Part shown: one piece after another, positions 24,572-32,385 of the stretch
Layout of the letters: each line of letters opens with the position of its first letter
Numbering within the stretch: position 1 is the first letter of the stretch
DNA from: Deltaproteobacteria bacterium
GTDB taxonomy: Bacteria; Desulfobacterota; JAFDED01
Direction: 5' to 3'
DNA: 32,385 nt
Assembly (NCBI GenBank): GCA_019310535.1
Contig: JAFDED010000049.1
Location: 1 to 32,385 of the forward strand
Notes under the pieces: model-generated
Seen by the model: the letters and a program-made list of their open reading frames with translations, nothing else
Databases searched by the model: none
What the model was told of the DNA's origin: nothing
Program-made: the position numbers and the translations under genes

Positions 24572-24845
24572 CAGAATTACCTGAACACAGGGCCTGGCGT
24601 TTTCACAGCAGCCTCTCCGGCGGTCGTCTGACTCCAGGAGGAAAGCAATCGCCGGATGAAGCTTGAACTCTTATAAAAGAAACGCGCAGGGAAAAAATCG
24701 ATCTCTTTCCGACCCGTTTTGACACTATGGTCTCTCCTCCTTGATTGATTTATTAGTCATCAAAGAGGAAAACCTGATTGTCCGCAAACTTTCAAGATCT
24801 AAAGTACGCAAATTCCGGATAAACCTTAAAATAAGATTTCATCTG

Positions 24846-26318
24846 CTACAGCTCCCGCAACACCCCCGTCCGCTCATTAAATTCCTTTATCAACCGGTCG
24901 ATCTCATCCACCTGGCGATGGATGCGATCCCAATACCCGGGGAAGTCGTCCCACTGGGCGTTCAACTCATCCAGGGGCTTTCCCTGCTGTTCGATCCAGG
25001 TAAAGTATTTGAGGTTGTGGATGCGCTTGCGGTCCGTGTGGCGAAGCTCCAGCATGTTCGCCGTGGACTCGCCCATCAGGTGCCGGTGGTAATCCCCGGC
25101 CGCATCCAGCGGGGTGTAAGGGCCTTTCTGCTCTCGCAACTCATCGATTCGCGTCCCGTATAGCTCCATGGAGTCGGTAAAGACCGTCAGCACTATGTCC
25201 CGACCGGTCAGCTCGAAGTACTTGGCGAATTTGATAGCGGACAGGAGGTTGCCGATGCTGGAAACGCCCAGCAAAGGCAGCTTCTGCAAGAACTCTTCCG
25301 ACACGCCCCGGGCGCTCAGGTAGCGGGTCCCTTCCGGCTCGTTAAACAGCCGGAGCACGCTCAGGCAGCTCTCGTCGTCGATGGCGGTAACCACGTCGGT
25401 GTTGCGGACGTTGTGGATCCATGGGACGTGCTTATCGCCTATGCCCTCAATGCGGTGCCCGCCAAAGCCGTTCAAGAGCAGCGTGGGACATTGAAGAGCT
25501 TCGCCGGCCACGATCTTACCGCCGGGATAGCGTTCCTTGAGGTAGTCGCCCGCGCCCAGCGTCCCCGCCGAACCGGTCTGGGATACGAAGCCGGCGTAGC
25601 GGCCGTCGCCCCCCAGTTCGGTCTCCAAGATCTCCTCTAGTGCCCGGCCTGTAACATCGTAGTGCCAGAGGTGGTTGCCGAACTCTTCGAACTGGTTGAA
25701 GATCACCACGTCCTGGCGTGTATTACGGAGCTCCCAGCATTTGTCGAAAATTTCCTTGACGTTGCTCTCGCAGCCCGGTGTGGCGATCACCTCTCCGGCG
25801 ACCGTGGCGAGCCAGTCGAATCGTTCCCGGCTCATCTCTTCCGGCAGGATGGCGATGGATTCGCACGCAAGGAGCGTGGCGTTATACGCCCCACCGCGGC
25901 AGAAGTTGCCCGTGGAGGGCCATACCGCCTTCTGGAAGGTGGGATCGAACTGCCCGGTCACCAGCCGCGGCACCAGGCACCCGAACGTCGCACCCACCTT
26001 GTGGGAGCCCGTGGGGAACCACTTGCCCACCAGGGCGATGACCCGGGCGTCCACACCGGTGATGGCCGAAGGAATTTCTATGCGGTTGACCTTCCCGAAA
26101 AGCCCGCCTGAGGCGACAGGCTCGTTCTTCCAGTTGACCCGAAAGAGGTTCAACGTGCTGATTTCCCAGAGTCCGACATCCTTAAGCCTTTCTTTTATTG
26201 TATCCGGTATCAGCTCAGGGTGCTTTTGTTCTTTGAGGGTAGGGATAATGATCTTTCTCTCCCCGGCGCGCTGTACAGTTCGTTCCAACTGTTCCTCGTT
26301 GATGCTCAAGTCGATCAT
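24846..26318 (-). CDS. Fold-type-II PLP-dependent enzyme (cysteine-synthase-like)
   Basis: The protein has 490 residues, longer than cysteine synthase (~310). The PLP lysine is in PTGSHKVGA (Lys107), and the STGNFCRGGA segment corresponds to the STGNxG substrate loop of cysteine/threonine synthase-type enzymes. GSAGTLGAGDYLKERY resembles their phosphate-binding region. The large family with GIGDKHVPWIHNV is found in Desulfobacterota and Firmicutes and is usually annotated only as a PLP-dependent protein. Beta-elimination or replacement on an amino acid is expected; the substrate is unknown. It is monocistronic and convergent with the hydratase operon, so a functional link is not implied. The ribosome site is AAGGAAGG. 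Confidence 0.8.
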   Translation of the reverse strand: MIDLSINEEQLERTVQRAGERKIIIPTLKEQKHPELIPDTIKERLKDVGLWEISTLNLFRVNWKNEPVASGGLFGKVNRIEIPSAITGVDARVIALVGKWFPTGSHKVGATFGCLVPRLVTGQFDPTFQKAVWPSTGNFCRGGAYNATLLACESIAILPEEMSRERFDWLATVAGEVIATPGCESNVKEIFDKCWELRNTRQDVVIFNQFEEFGNHLWHYDVTGRALEEILETELGGDGRYAGFVSQTGSAGTLGAGDYLKERYPGGKIVAGEALQCPTLLLNGFGGHRIEGIGDKHVPWIHNVRNTDVVTAIDDESCLSVLRLFNEPEGTRYLSARGVSEEFLQKLPLLGVSSIGNLLSAIKFAKYFELTGRDIVLTVFTDSMELYGTRIDELREQKGPYTPLDAAGDYHRHLMGESTANMLELRHTDRKRIHNLKYFTWIEQQGKPLDELNAQWDDFPGYWDRIHRQVDEIDRLIKEFNERTGVLREL

Positions 26319-26554
26319 GGGATGCTGTACCTTCCTTACTAATTTTTACCAAATTGTCATTCAGGGGCTGCACCTTCGGAGCATGAAAATGGTCAGGCGG
26401 CCGCCACGGGTTAACTGCATAACCATTTAATTATATTACTTTTAAATGATTATTCATAATAGCTCTAATTTCTATTTTCTGAGTAATCTTTGTATAATTG
26501 CAGGACCAAATAAACGCTATTATACATTATACATCATACATCGGAGGTGAAAAA

Positions 26555-26698
26555 GTGTATATAAAAATGTCCATGGGAAACGGAACACACATGGTATCCC
26601 CCTGGGGGAGGCCCCTCAAAAAGGCTCGGGTAAGAACGGGAATTTTAATTGTCGCCGGAGGGAAAAAATACTTGATATCAAACAATTGGCTATATTAA
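26555..26698 (+). CDS. Possible 47-residue protein with GTG start
   Basis: A strong GGAGGTGA ribosome site ends 4 nt before GTG at 26555. The product (starting MYIKMSMGNGTHMVSPWG) is basic, with Lys/Arg-rich RPLKKARVRTG in the centre and a hydrophobic tail. It overlaps in another frame the four-helix-bundle relic. The ribosome site is the only real support, and it could instead be the leftover start of the decayed gene. I do not recognise the sequence. Confidence 0.35.
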   Translation: MYIKMSMGNGTHMVSPWGRPLKKARVRTGILIVAGGKKYLISNNWLY

Positions 26699-26792
26699 CA
26701 CAGAAGTCGGGAACGAGCGGCTTAAAGAGGCAAATGAAATATCATCAATGCTGAGCGGCCTTATCCAGGCCAGAAAAAAGTTTTCCCTGTGA
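26676..26792 (+). pseudogene. C-terminal relic of a four-helix-bundle (23S IVP-type) protein gene
   Basis: In this frame the sequence reads QTIGYINTEVGNERLKEANE followed by ISSMLSGLIQARKKF and a TGA stop. That is the characteristic last two helices of the four-helix-bundle family first found in 23S rRNA intervening sequences (pattern LGYI...E...L..EA.EI..ML.GLI....KK). The frame is closed by a TGA just upstream at 26673-26675 and there is no start, so only the end of the gene survives. Confidence 0.55.
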
Positions 26793-26876
26793 AAACCAAT
26801 ATTTGATCTGGTAGAGGTTGTCAAATCAAGTCTCGGCCAATTGTTTCACCTATAACTGCTTACTTCGAGATTGCTT

Positions 26877-28256
26877 CTAAAGCTGTTGATTAGCGATTGA
26901 AGACTTCTCCTTATAGATACGGTACTGATTTGGAGAATCATTCTGTACAGATGCTTGAAACCGCGACCTGATGATAGGAAGCATTCTCCATTTACCGGCT
27001 TCTGGTGATCGGATTGATGCTTCCTGCTTGAACCACTCCACAACTTCCATAGGATTGTTGTCGGGCAGCATGTGCCTCACTGTATCTTCATTTACGTCCT
27101 CCAGGAACGCCAATGATAGAGCCCAAGCTTTTTGTTCTTGGGTCATCCAGCGCGTTGTTCTGTCAACAAATTTCTGTAGGCTGAGTGCGCTGCTTCCGCC
27201 TTGCAGTTCGAATTCGGCCTCTGCAGCTAAAAGAAACGGTAGACCAAGGGAATTTCTAATAATCCGCTCTCTTGCGTTGCCATCATGAATGCCAAGAGCT
27301 TCCAGATATTGACGGGACTCGTCCTCTGACAGCGCAGCTAATCGGAGATCCAGCACGATATTCTTGCCGAAATACTGCTCCCAGGCGAAATCAACGTCGC
27401 GAATACCATCCCGGCCGAGGATAATAATAACTGTCTGAAATTTCGCCTTTTCGAGACGCCTCAGAAGTTCACGTCGTAGAAAATCATCCAGTGTCGGCTC
27501 CAGCGTTTCATAATCGTCGAAGATCATGAGGCAGCGATCTAGCCCGTCTACCTTCGATGGCAGATAACGCTTCCAGTCTTCAGGGCGATAGCCGGAGAGA
27601 ATGGCGGCCAGATCAATCGTCACATACTCGGCAAGGGATCCCTGGAGATCCTTACGCAGTAGATTTCGTTCTTTGGCGGCTCGTCCAACGGGTAGAAGTC
27701 CAAACAGTCGACCCTTTTCCTCGCGATAGGCTTTGGCGCGCCGGACACGATGGACGAGATTTTCCACATCTTGACCTCTTATTCTCTTTGCGAAGCGGCT
27801 CATCTTTTTCGCCTTCTTGGTCGGAATGAGCTCCAAAAGACCGACTACTCCCTCATAGAGGGCCGCGACTAGCTTCGCGAGGTCTTCATCATCTTTGGCA
27901 ATTCTTTCAAGCTCGGCTCGCGCAGCTGCATCCATCCATTGTAAATGCTCCCAGGCCTGACGGGTTACCCGAAAGTACCGGGCATCGTTGCCAACCTTGG
28001 GATGCTGAGTCGAGATTAAATCCCGGAATATGATGTCGGCCAACGTGACCGAATTGGTGTTGCCATCGACTCGAAGGGGCAGGTAGCGCAGATGATCGAG
28101 ATCCAATTCAGAAAGTGCATGGTCGAGCAGGAAGGTTTTCCCAACCCCGGCAGGTCCACTGATCGAAAGGATACGAATATTTTTTTGTGACTTCATATCC
28201 TTTAGCTCGTCCCTGATCGCTCGAACCGGATTGTCCCGTCCTACGAAGATGTCCAT
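26877..28256 (-). CDS. STAND/AAA-like P-loop ATPase
   Basis: The protein has 459 residues. An N-terminal FVGRDNPVRAIRDEL lead-in precedes the Walker A GPAGVGKT (34-41). Walker B is CLMIFDDYE (242-250), followed by a sensor-like VIIILGRDGIRD and an LPFLLAAEAEF segment typical of the STAND GxP-type winged-helix region. There is no obvious effector, TPR or WD-repeat domain, so this is a short, stand-alone version. A helical insertion (about 100-230) rich in Arg/Lys/Glu separates the two motifs. Proteins of this class switch on ATP binding and often act in signalling or antiphage defence. GAGGAGA precedes the ATG. The HEPN-motif gene lies upstream on the same strand. Confidence 0.75.
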   Translation of the reverse strand: MDIFVGRDNPVRAIRDELKDMKSQKNIRILSISGPAGVGKTFLLDHALSELDLDHLRYLPLRVDGNTNSVTLADIIFRDLISTQHPKVGNDARYFRVTRQAWEHLQWMDAAARAELERIAKDDEDLAKLVAALYEGVVGLLELIPTKKAKKMSRFAKRIRGQDVENLVHRVRRAKAYREEKGRLFGLLPVGRAAKERNLLRKDLQGSLAEYVTIDLAAILSGYRPEDWKRYLPSKVDGLDRCLMIFDDYETLEPTLDDFLRRELLRRLEKAKFQTVIIILGRDGIRDVDFAWEQYFGKNIVLDLRLAALSEDESRQYLEALGIHDGNARERIIRNSLGLPFLLAAEAEFELQGGSSALSLQKFVDRTTRWMTQEQKAWALSLAFLEDVNEDTVRHMLPDNNPMEVVEWFKQEASIRSPEAGKWRMLPIIRSRFQASVQNDSPNQYRIYKEKSSIANQQL

Positions 28257-28287
28257 CAGTCTCCTCGTTAATACCGCCTAACAATGT

Positions 28288-28440
28288 TTATACGGATCCA
28301 TAATAATACCCCAAATGCCATTACCGTTGTCGCATAACACGCATGCAAGACATTCTTCGGATCGGGCTTAACCACTCAAATATCGGGCGTTTACGCTGAG
28401 GCGCTGTTTTTATTTCGGCGTCTTATGCGGATCGGCATAA
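28288..28440. repeat. Paired TTATRCGGATC repeats with inverted ends
   Basis: TTATACGGATCCATAATAA (from about 28290) and TTATGCGGATCGGCATAA (28423-28440) are similar direct repeats about 133 bp apart. The second is itself an 18-bp near-palindrome (TTATGC/GCATAA arms), and another GCATAA occurs at 28332-28337. Such paired inverted half-sites resemble tyrosine-recombinase crossover sites. They fill the 228-bp gap between the ATPase and HEPN-motif genes; no gene is visible there. Confidence 0.45.
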
Positions 28441-28484
28441 AACCATCCAGGAAAGGGGGCGAAACGTAGGTCGGCTGCAACGCT

Positions 28485-29087
28485 TTATCCGAGTGATCCG
28501 TATTCACTTTTCAACGCTAGCAGCGAGGTGCGCATGGAGTCGAATGCTACTTTTGCCCGGCCACTGAGTTCGGTATCCACCCAAGATACGTTGTTTGAGT
28601 GCCAAGCCAGAAACTCCATCACCTCAAGGCAATCAATGGACATGGACGGTAGCCCAAGAAGAACAAGAACAAAGACTCTTGGAGTGAAATGCACGAATTC
28701 GTTGCGGAGACGATTTAAGAGCTTGATGCTTCTGCCCTGTGTTCCTCGAGGCAAGAACTTCTTGCTGTTAACATTCAACAGCATAATATCGCTCTTGATC
28801 TTTTTGTATAGATCAAGAAACTTATCAAGCTTAAGATCATCTGGATAGGGACCGCCACTCTCATGCGCATTCATCCACCTAATGGCGTCCTCCTCCCTAA
28901 ATACGCGCAATCCGTCACTCCCCTGCAGTGCCAGAACCATCATACCCTGCAACGCACTGTGCATTGCCAGAATGACCCACTTCCATCGATAAGCATTTTG
29001 GTACACGCAACGCAGCTCATCAGCGACAGCTTCAAGCGCTGTCACAGTTTCCAGAAACGAGTCAGTTATAAGGGAACTGTTAGTCAT
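28485..29087 (-). CDS. HEPN-motif-containing helical protein, unknown function
   Basis: This 200-residue all-helical-looking protein carries RNEFVH at 128-133, matching the Rx4-6H motif of HEPN ribonucleases, inside a conserved-looking LLNRLRNEFVHFTPR segment. An early helix, LRCVYQNAYRWKWVILAMHSALQGMMVLAL, is typical of a compact helical bundle. HEPN proteins are common RNA-cutting toxins or effectors in toxin-antitoxin and abortive-infection systems. Its neighbour on the same strand is the STAND-like ATPase, separated by 228 bp of recombination-site-like repeats, so the pair may or may not be one unit. The start is the ATG at 29087. I do not know a named family. The stretch 29088-29370 contains no gene. 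Confidence 0.6.
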   Translation of the reverse strand: MTNSSLITDSFLETVTALEAVADELRCVYQNAYRWKWVILAMHSALQGMMVLALQGSDGLRVFREEDAIRWMNAHESGGPYPDDLKLDKFLDLYKKIKSDIMLLNVNSKKFLPRGTQGRSIKLLNRLRNEFVHFTPRVFVLVLLGLPSMSIDCLEVMEFLAWHSNNVSWVDTELSGRAKVAFDSMRTSLLALKSEYGSLG

Positions 29088-29370
29088 AAATCAAAAATTC
29101 TTTAACACTAATTTGTAGATGATTTCATAGTTGGCTATCACTTGGTTTTTCGAAATACCCAACAGCCATGTCTCTGTTTTCTGAGAATTACAAAATGAAA
29201 TTAATGCCTTTCAGTCTGTCATGTCAAGTGTTTATTTCAGGAAGTAATGCCCTGTGAGGATTTCAGCAACTTATGAACCAAGCATTACCAGAATCTGACA
29301 CTGTCTGTTGGCTCAAGTCCTGACTTTTACACAAGCACCCGATAATATTTGGTATTAATCTTTTTCCCTT

Positions 29371-29399
29371 TTACCTTGAACCTTTCACCTTGAACCTTG
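29371..29399. repeat. Heptamer repeat block 1 (CCTTGAA/CCTTTCA)
   Basis: The units read CCTTGAA, CCTTTCA, CCTTGAA, CCTTG immediately after the galE stop (galE is on the minus strand). Related blocks lie at 30491-30540 and, in opposite orientation, at 31656-31727. Confidence 0.8.
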
Positions 29400-29403
29400 T
29401 TCA

Positions 29404-30393
29404 TCAATATCGCTGATGCAGGTGCCATTGCCAGGCCGTGCCGATGATCTGCTCAAGGTCCGGGTATGCCGGTTCCCACCCCAGCAACCGCCTGGACTTG
29501 TCGCTGCTGCTTATGAGGCGATCCGGATCCCCCGGCCTTCTGGGGGCATCCGAGGCCGGGATGGGACGGCCGCTCACACGTCGGGCCGCCTGGATAACCT
29601 CCCGGACGGAGTAGCCCGTGCCGTTACCCAGGTTAATGGCCTCGTTGCCCCCTCCTGATCGCAGGTATTCCAGGGCCAGGACATGTGCGTGCGCCAGGTC
29701 GAGAATATGAATGTAATCCCTGATGCAGGTGCCGTCCGGGGTGTCGTAATCCGTTCCGTACACCGAAACGCCCGGACGCCTTCCCAGTGCCGCCTGCAGG
29801 ACCAAAGGTATCAGATGTGTCTCTTGACGATGGCTTTCGCCCATGGACCCATCGGGATGGGCTCCGGCCGCGTTGAAGTAACGAAGGGACACCCATCGAA
29901 GCCCGTGCGCCCGGCTGAAATCCTCCATCATCAGTTCAAACATTTTCTTGGTGCGGCCGTATGGGTTGATGGGCAGCCGGGGATGATCTTCACTGATGGG
30001 AATCTGCGAAGGAATTCCATAGACAGCAGCGGAAGAAGAAAAGATGAGTAAGGGCACGGCCCGCCCTGCCCCTGCTGTCCCCGCCATTGCCCGCAGGAGA
30101 TTAAGCCCGCCCACCACGTTGTTCTGGTAGTACTTGCCTGGATCTTCCACCGATTCCCCCACGTAGCAATGGGCGGCAAAATGCATGACCGCTTCTGCCC
30201 CGGAGTCCAAAAGCGCATTGCGAACATCATCGAAACGGGTCAAATCTCCCTGGATGAAAGACCCGCCCCGTATGGCCTCCAGGTGCCCTTCAGAAAGGTT
30301 GTCGAAGGTGATGGGAGAATACCCCGCTTCCGACAGCTCTCTTACCGTGTGAGAGCCGATGTATCCCGCGCCTCCAGGCACCAGTACTTTCAT
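29404..30393 (-). CDS. galE: UDP-glucose 4-epimerase
   Basis: The protein has 329 residues, the normal length. It has the NAD-binding GGAGYIGSH (7-15), SSSAAVYG (119-126), and the catalytic Tyr-x3-Lys in NPYGRTK (Tyr145, Lys149), with LRYFNAAGAHPDG downstream. This SDR enzyme interconverts UDP-glucose and UDP-galactose in the cytoplasm to feed polysaccharide and LPS synthesis. The next gene upstream on the strand is the UDP-glucuronate decarboxylase, so the two form a sugar-nucleotide pair, though the 150-bp repeat-bearing gap between them may allow separate expression. The ribosome site is AGGATG, about 4 nt before ATG. Confidence 0.96.
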   Translation of the reverse strand: MKVLVPGGAGYIGSHTVRELSEAGYSPITFDNLSEGHLEAIRGGSFIQGDLTRFDDVRNALLDSGAEAVMHFAAHCYVGESVEDPGKYYQNNVVGGLNLLRAMAGTAGAGRAVPLLIFSSSAAVYGIPSQIPISEDHPRLPINPYGRTKKMFELMMEDFSRAHGLRWVSLRYFNAAGAHPDGSMGESHRQETHLIPLVLQAALGRRPGVSVYGTDYDTPDGTCIRDYIHILDLAHAHVLALEYLRSGGGNEAINLGNGTGYSVREVIQAARRVSGRPIPASDAPRRPGDPDRLISSSDKSRRLLGWEPAYPDLEQIIGTAWQWHLHQRY

Positions 30394-30490
30394 TGTTCAT
30401 CCTGAATTGTTGTCAGGATAACAGGATGAATTGGATTTGATTTAACCGGATATATATCCCAGCTATCCTGGTATCCTGTCGGAAAAATAC

Positions 30491-30540
30491 TCCTTGAACC
30501 TTTATCCTTGAACCTTGTCCCTTCTCCCTTTCTACCTTTC
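30491..30540. repeat. Heptamer repeat block 2
   Basis: Units such as CCTTGAA, CCTTTAT, CCTTGAA, CCTTGTC, CCTTCTC lie between galE and the decarboxylase gene. Next to them is an inverted pair around ATCCTG motifs (CAGGATAACAGGAT near 30414 and ATCCTGGTATCCTG near 30465), which could fold into a hairpin. Confidence 0.75.
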
Positions 30541-30543
30541 CGA

Positions 30544-31482
30544 TCAACCCCCGAAAATCAACCCTCGAAAATAAGCAATGGTATGTTTAAGGCCCTCTTT
30601 CAGGGGAATCGTGGGTTCCCATTCCAAAATCTCCCGTGCTTTCTTGATGGATGGGCGGCGCCTGGCAGGGTCGTCGGGCAGCGGTGGGGCGAATATGATC
30701 TCCGAGGATGAACCGGTCATCTCCAGTATGTGCCGGGCCAGCTCCAGAATGGTAAATTCTTCCGGGTTTCCCAGATTAATGGGACCCGTGCACTGTTCCT
30801 GTTCCATCATCCTGAACAGCCCTTCCACCATGTCGTTGACGTAGCAGAATGAGCGTGTCTGGGATCCGCTCCCGTATATGGTCATAGGTTCACCCTTCAA
30901 AGCCTGGACGATGAAATTGCTTATGACCCGCCCATCGTTCAGAGCCATGCGGGGCCCATAGGTGTTGAAGATTCTCGCGATACGGATATCCACACCGTTC
31001 TGACGGTGATAATCCATCATCAGGGTTTCGGCCACGCGTTTTCCCTCGTCATAACACGATCGTGGTCCAATGGTGTTGACATTTCCCCAGTAATCCTCAG
31101 TCTGTGGCTGACGTTGTGGATCGCCATACACCTCAGAGGTTGAAGCCTGAAGAATGCGCGCGCTCACCCTTTTGGCCATGCCCAGCATGTTGATAGTCCC
31201 CATGACGGAAGTCTTAATGGTCTTTACGGGGTTATATTGATAGTGAATGGGCGATGCCGGGCATGCCAGGTTATAAATCTGGTCAACTTCCAAAAAGATC
31301 GGCTGGACCAGGTCATGACGAACCAGCTCAAAGCATGGGTTGGAGAGCAAATGTCGGATGTTGTCCTTGGACCCGGTGAAAAAGTTGTCAAGGCAAAGGA
31401 CATCGAAGCCTCGATCCAGCAGAACCTCACAAAGGTGGCTTCCTATAAAGCCCGCCCCACCGGTTACCAGAACGCGTTTCAT
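30544..31482 (-). CDS. UDP-glucuronate decarboxylase (UDP-xylose synthase)
   Basis: The product is 312 residues from the ATG at 31482, chosen because AAGGAG lies 7 nt upstream and [13 protein letters not shown] follows; an ATG at 31599 would add an unlikely 39-residue leader. It has NAD-binding GGAGFIG (8-14), [18 protein letters not shown] (115-122) and the active-site pair in SCYDEGKR (Tyr144, Lys148). These are diagnostic for UXS-type decarboxylation of UDP-glucuronate to UDP-xylose. It supplies an uncommon sugar for surface glycans, together with galE. The C-terminal [17 protein letters not shown] is typical. Confidence 0.94.
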   Translation of the reverse strand: MKRVLVTGGAGFIGSHLCEVLLDRGFDVLCLDNFFTGSKDNIRHLLSNPCFELVRHDLVQPIFLEVDQIYNLACPASPIHYQYNPVKTIKTSVMGTINMLGMAKRVSARILQASTSEVYGDPQRQPQTEDYWGNVNTIGPRSCYDEGKRVAETLMMDYHRQNGVDIRIARIFNTYGPRMALNDGRVISNFIVQALKGEPMTIYGSGSQTRSFCYVNDMVEGLFRMMEQEQCTGPINLGNPEEFTILELARHILEMTGSSSEIIFAPPLPDDPARRRPSIKKAREILEWEPTIPLKEGLKHTIAYFRGLIFGG

Positions 31483-31655
31483 AAATTTCTCCTTCCCGGT
31501 TCCGATATATAATCTCTTCCCATCGGGTGGATAAAACCCACCCCAACGGTTCATGAAATGAAATGACGGCTTCGGCGTGAAAACCTGAAAAAGGACCAAT
31601 CGATATGTATTCCATCGCCCTGGAGTGCATTATAAACGAGGTCTGTTTTTGAATC

Positions 31656-31727
31656 AAGGTGAAAGGGACAAGGGACAAGGTGAAAGGTTAAAGGTTAAAG
31701 GTGAAAGGTTAAAGGTGAAAGGTTAAT
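31656..31727. repeat. Heptamer repeat block 3 (opposite orientation)
   Basis: At least nine 7-bp units follow in tandem: GGTGAAA, GGGACAA (twice), GGTGAAA, GGTTAAA (twice), GGTGAAA, GGTTAAA, GGTGAAA. It sits between the rRNA operon and the decarboxylase gene and is the reverse complement of the type in blocks 1 and 2. Confidence 0.9.
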
Positions 31728-31791
31728 GTCCGATATTATGGGCTGTTATTGATAGAGTTTTTTCTGGAAGGAGGGGGGGAATAAAAAAAAA

Positions 31792-31908
<117 letters not shown>

Positions 31909-31980
31909 AAAAGCATACATCAATTGCATATGAGGGAGGTAGAAGGATTTTCGAGACTGCAAAGGTCGATCAAAAAATAA

Positions 31981-32385
<405 letters not shown>

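Noticed and set aside
31656-31727. Tandem repeats considered as a CRISPR array.
   Set aside because: Units are 7 bp with no spacers and there are no cas genes in the window.

Overview
The window looks like a chromosomal segment (or MAG contig) of an anaerobic Desulfobacterota/deltaproteobacterium-type organism. This placement is an inference. It rests on a moderately high-GC coding style with AT-rich accessory patches, a true selA, an adenosine-specific kinase, a tripartite tricarboxylate (TTT) transporter, archaeal-type LeuC/LeuD homologues, and AAGG-type heptamer repeats between genes. No marker here fixes the genus.

Region by region. 1-1108: a minus-strand set with a Mut7-C-type nuclease-like protein, a small coiled-coil protein and a truncated adenosine-specific kinase. 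1195-2350: a decayed ISL3 transposase fragment, a small membrane protein and a cold-shock gene with a long leader, strong promoter and terminator. 3120-4662: a TusA / E1-like ThiF / DsrE-like sulfur-handling operon (minus). 2684-2824 and 5049-5190: two inverted copies of a ~140 bp repeat flanking that operon. 5269-6329: an AT-rich patch with a strong promoter, a frameshifted secreted mini-protein and a metallo-beta-lactamase-fold hydrolase. 6766-12805: a VOC protein, a LolA-like periplasmic protein overlapping priA, then a comM/yifB-type gene. 13108-14181: an exported two-part protein. 14475-16326: an LsrF/DhnA-type aldolase and a zinc alcohol dehydrogenase (minus), behind a leader with competing RNA structures and an intrinsic terminator. 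16736-18151: selA, divergent from that operon.

18325-24571 is the metabolic centrepiece. It is a plus-strand operon with a perfect-looking promoter encoding a PEP-mutase/isocitrate-lyase-family lyase, TctC, TctB, TctA, and the large and small subunits of an aconitase-family hydratase. Read together this suggests uptake of a branched di- or tricarboxylate, hydration or isomerisation, then C-C cleavage. It recalls the 2,3-dimethylmalate branch of nicotinate fermentation or the methylisocitrate branch of propionate metabolism.

24846-32385: a fold-type-II PLP enzyme (minus), a decayed four-helix-bundle (IVP-type) gene, a STAND/AAA-like ATPase and a HEPN-motif protein (possible defence pair), galE and a UDP-glucuronate decarboxylase separated by heptamer repeats, and the 3' part of an rRNA operon (5S and partial 23S) on the minus strand.
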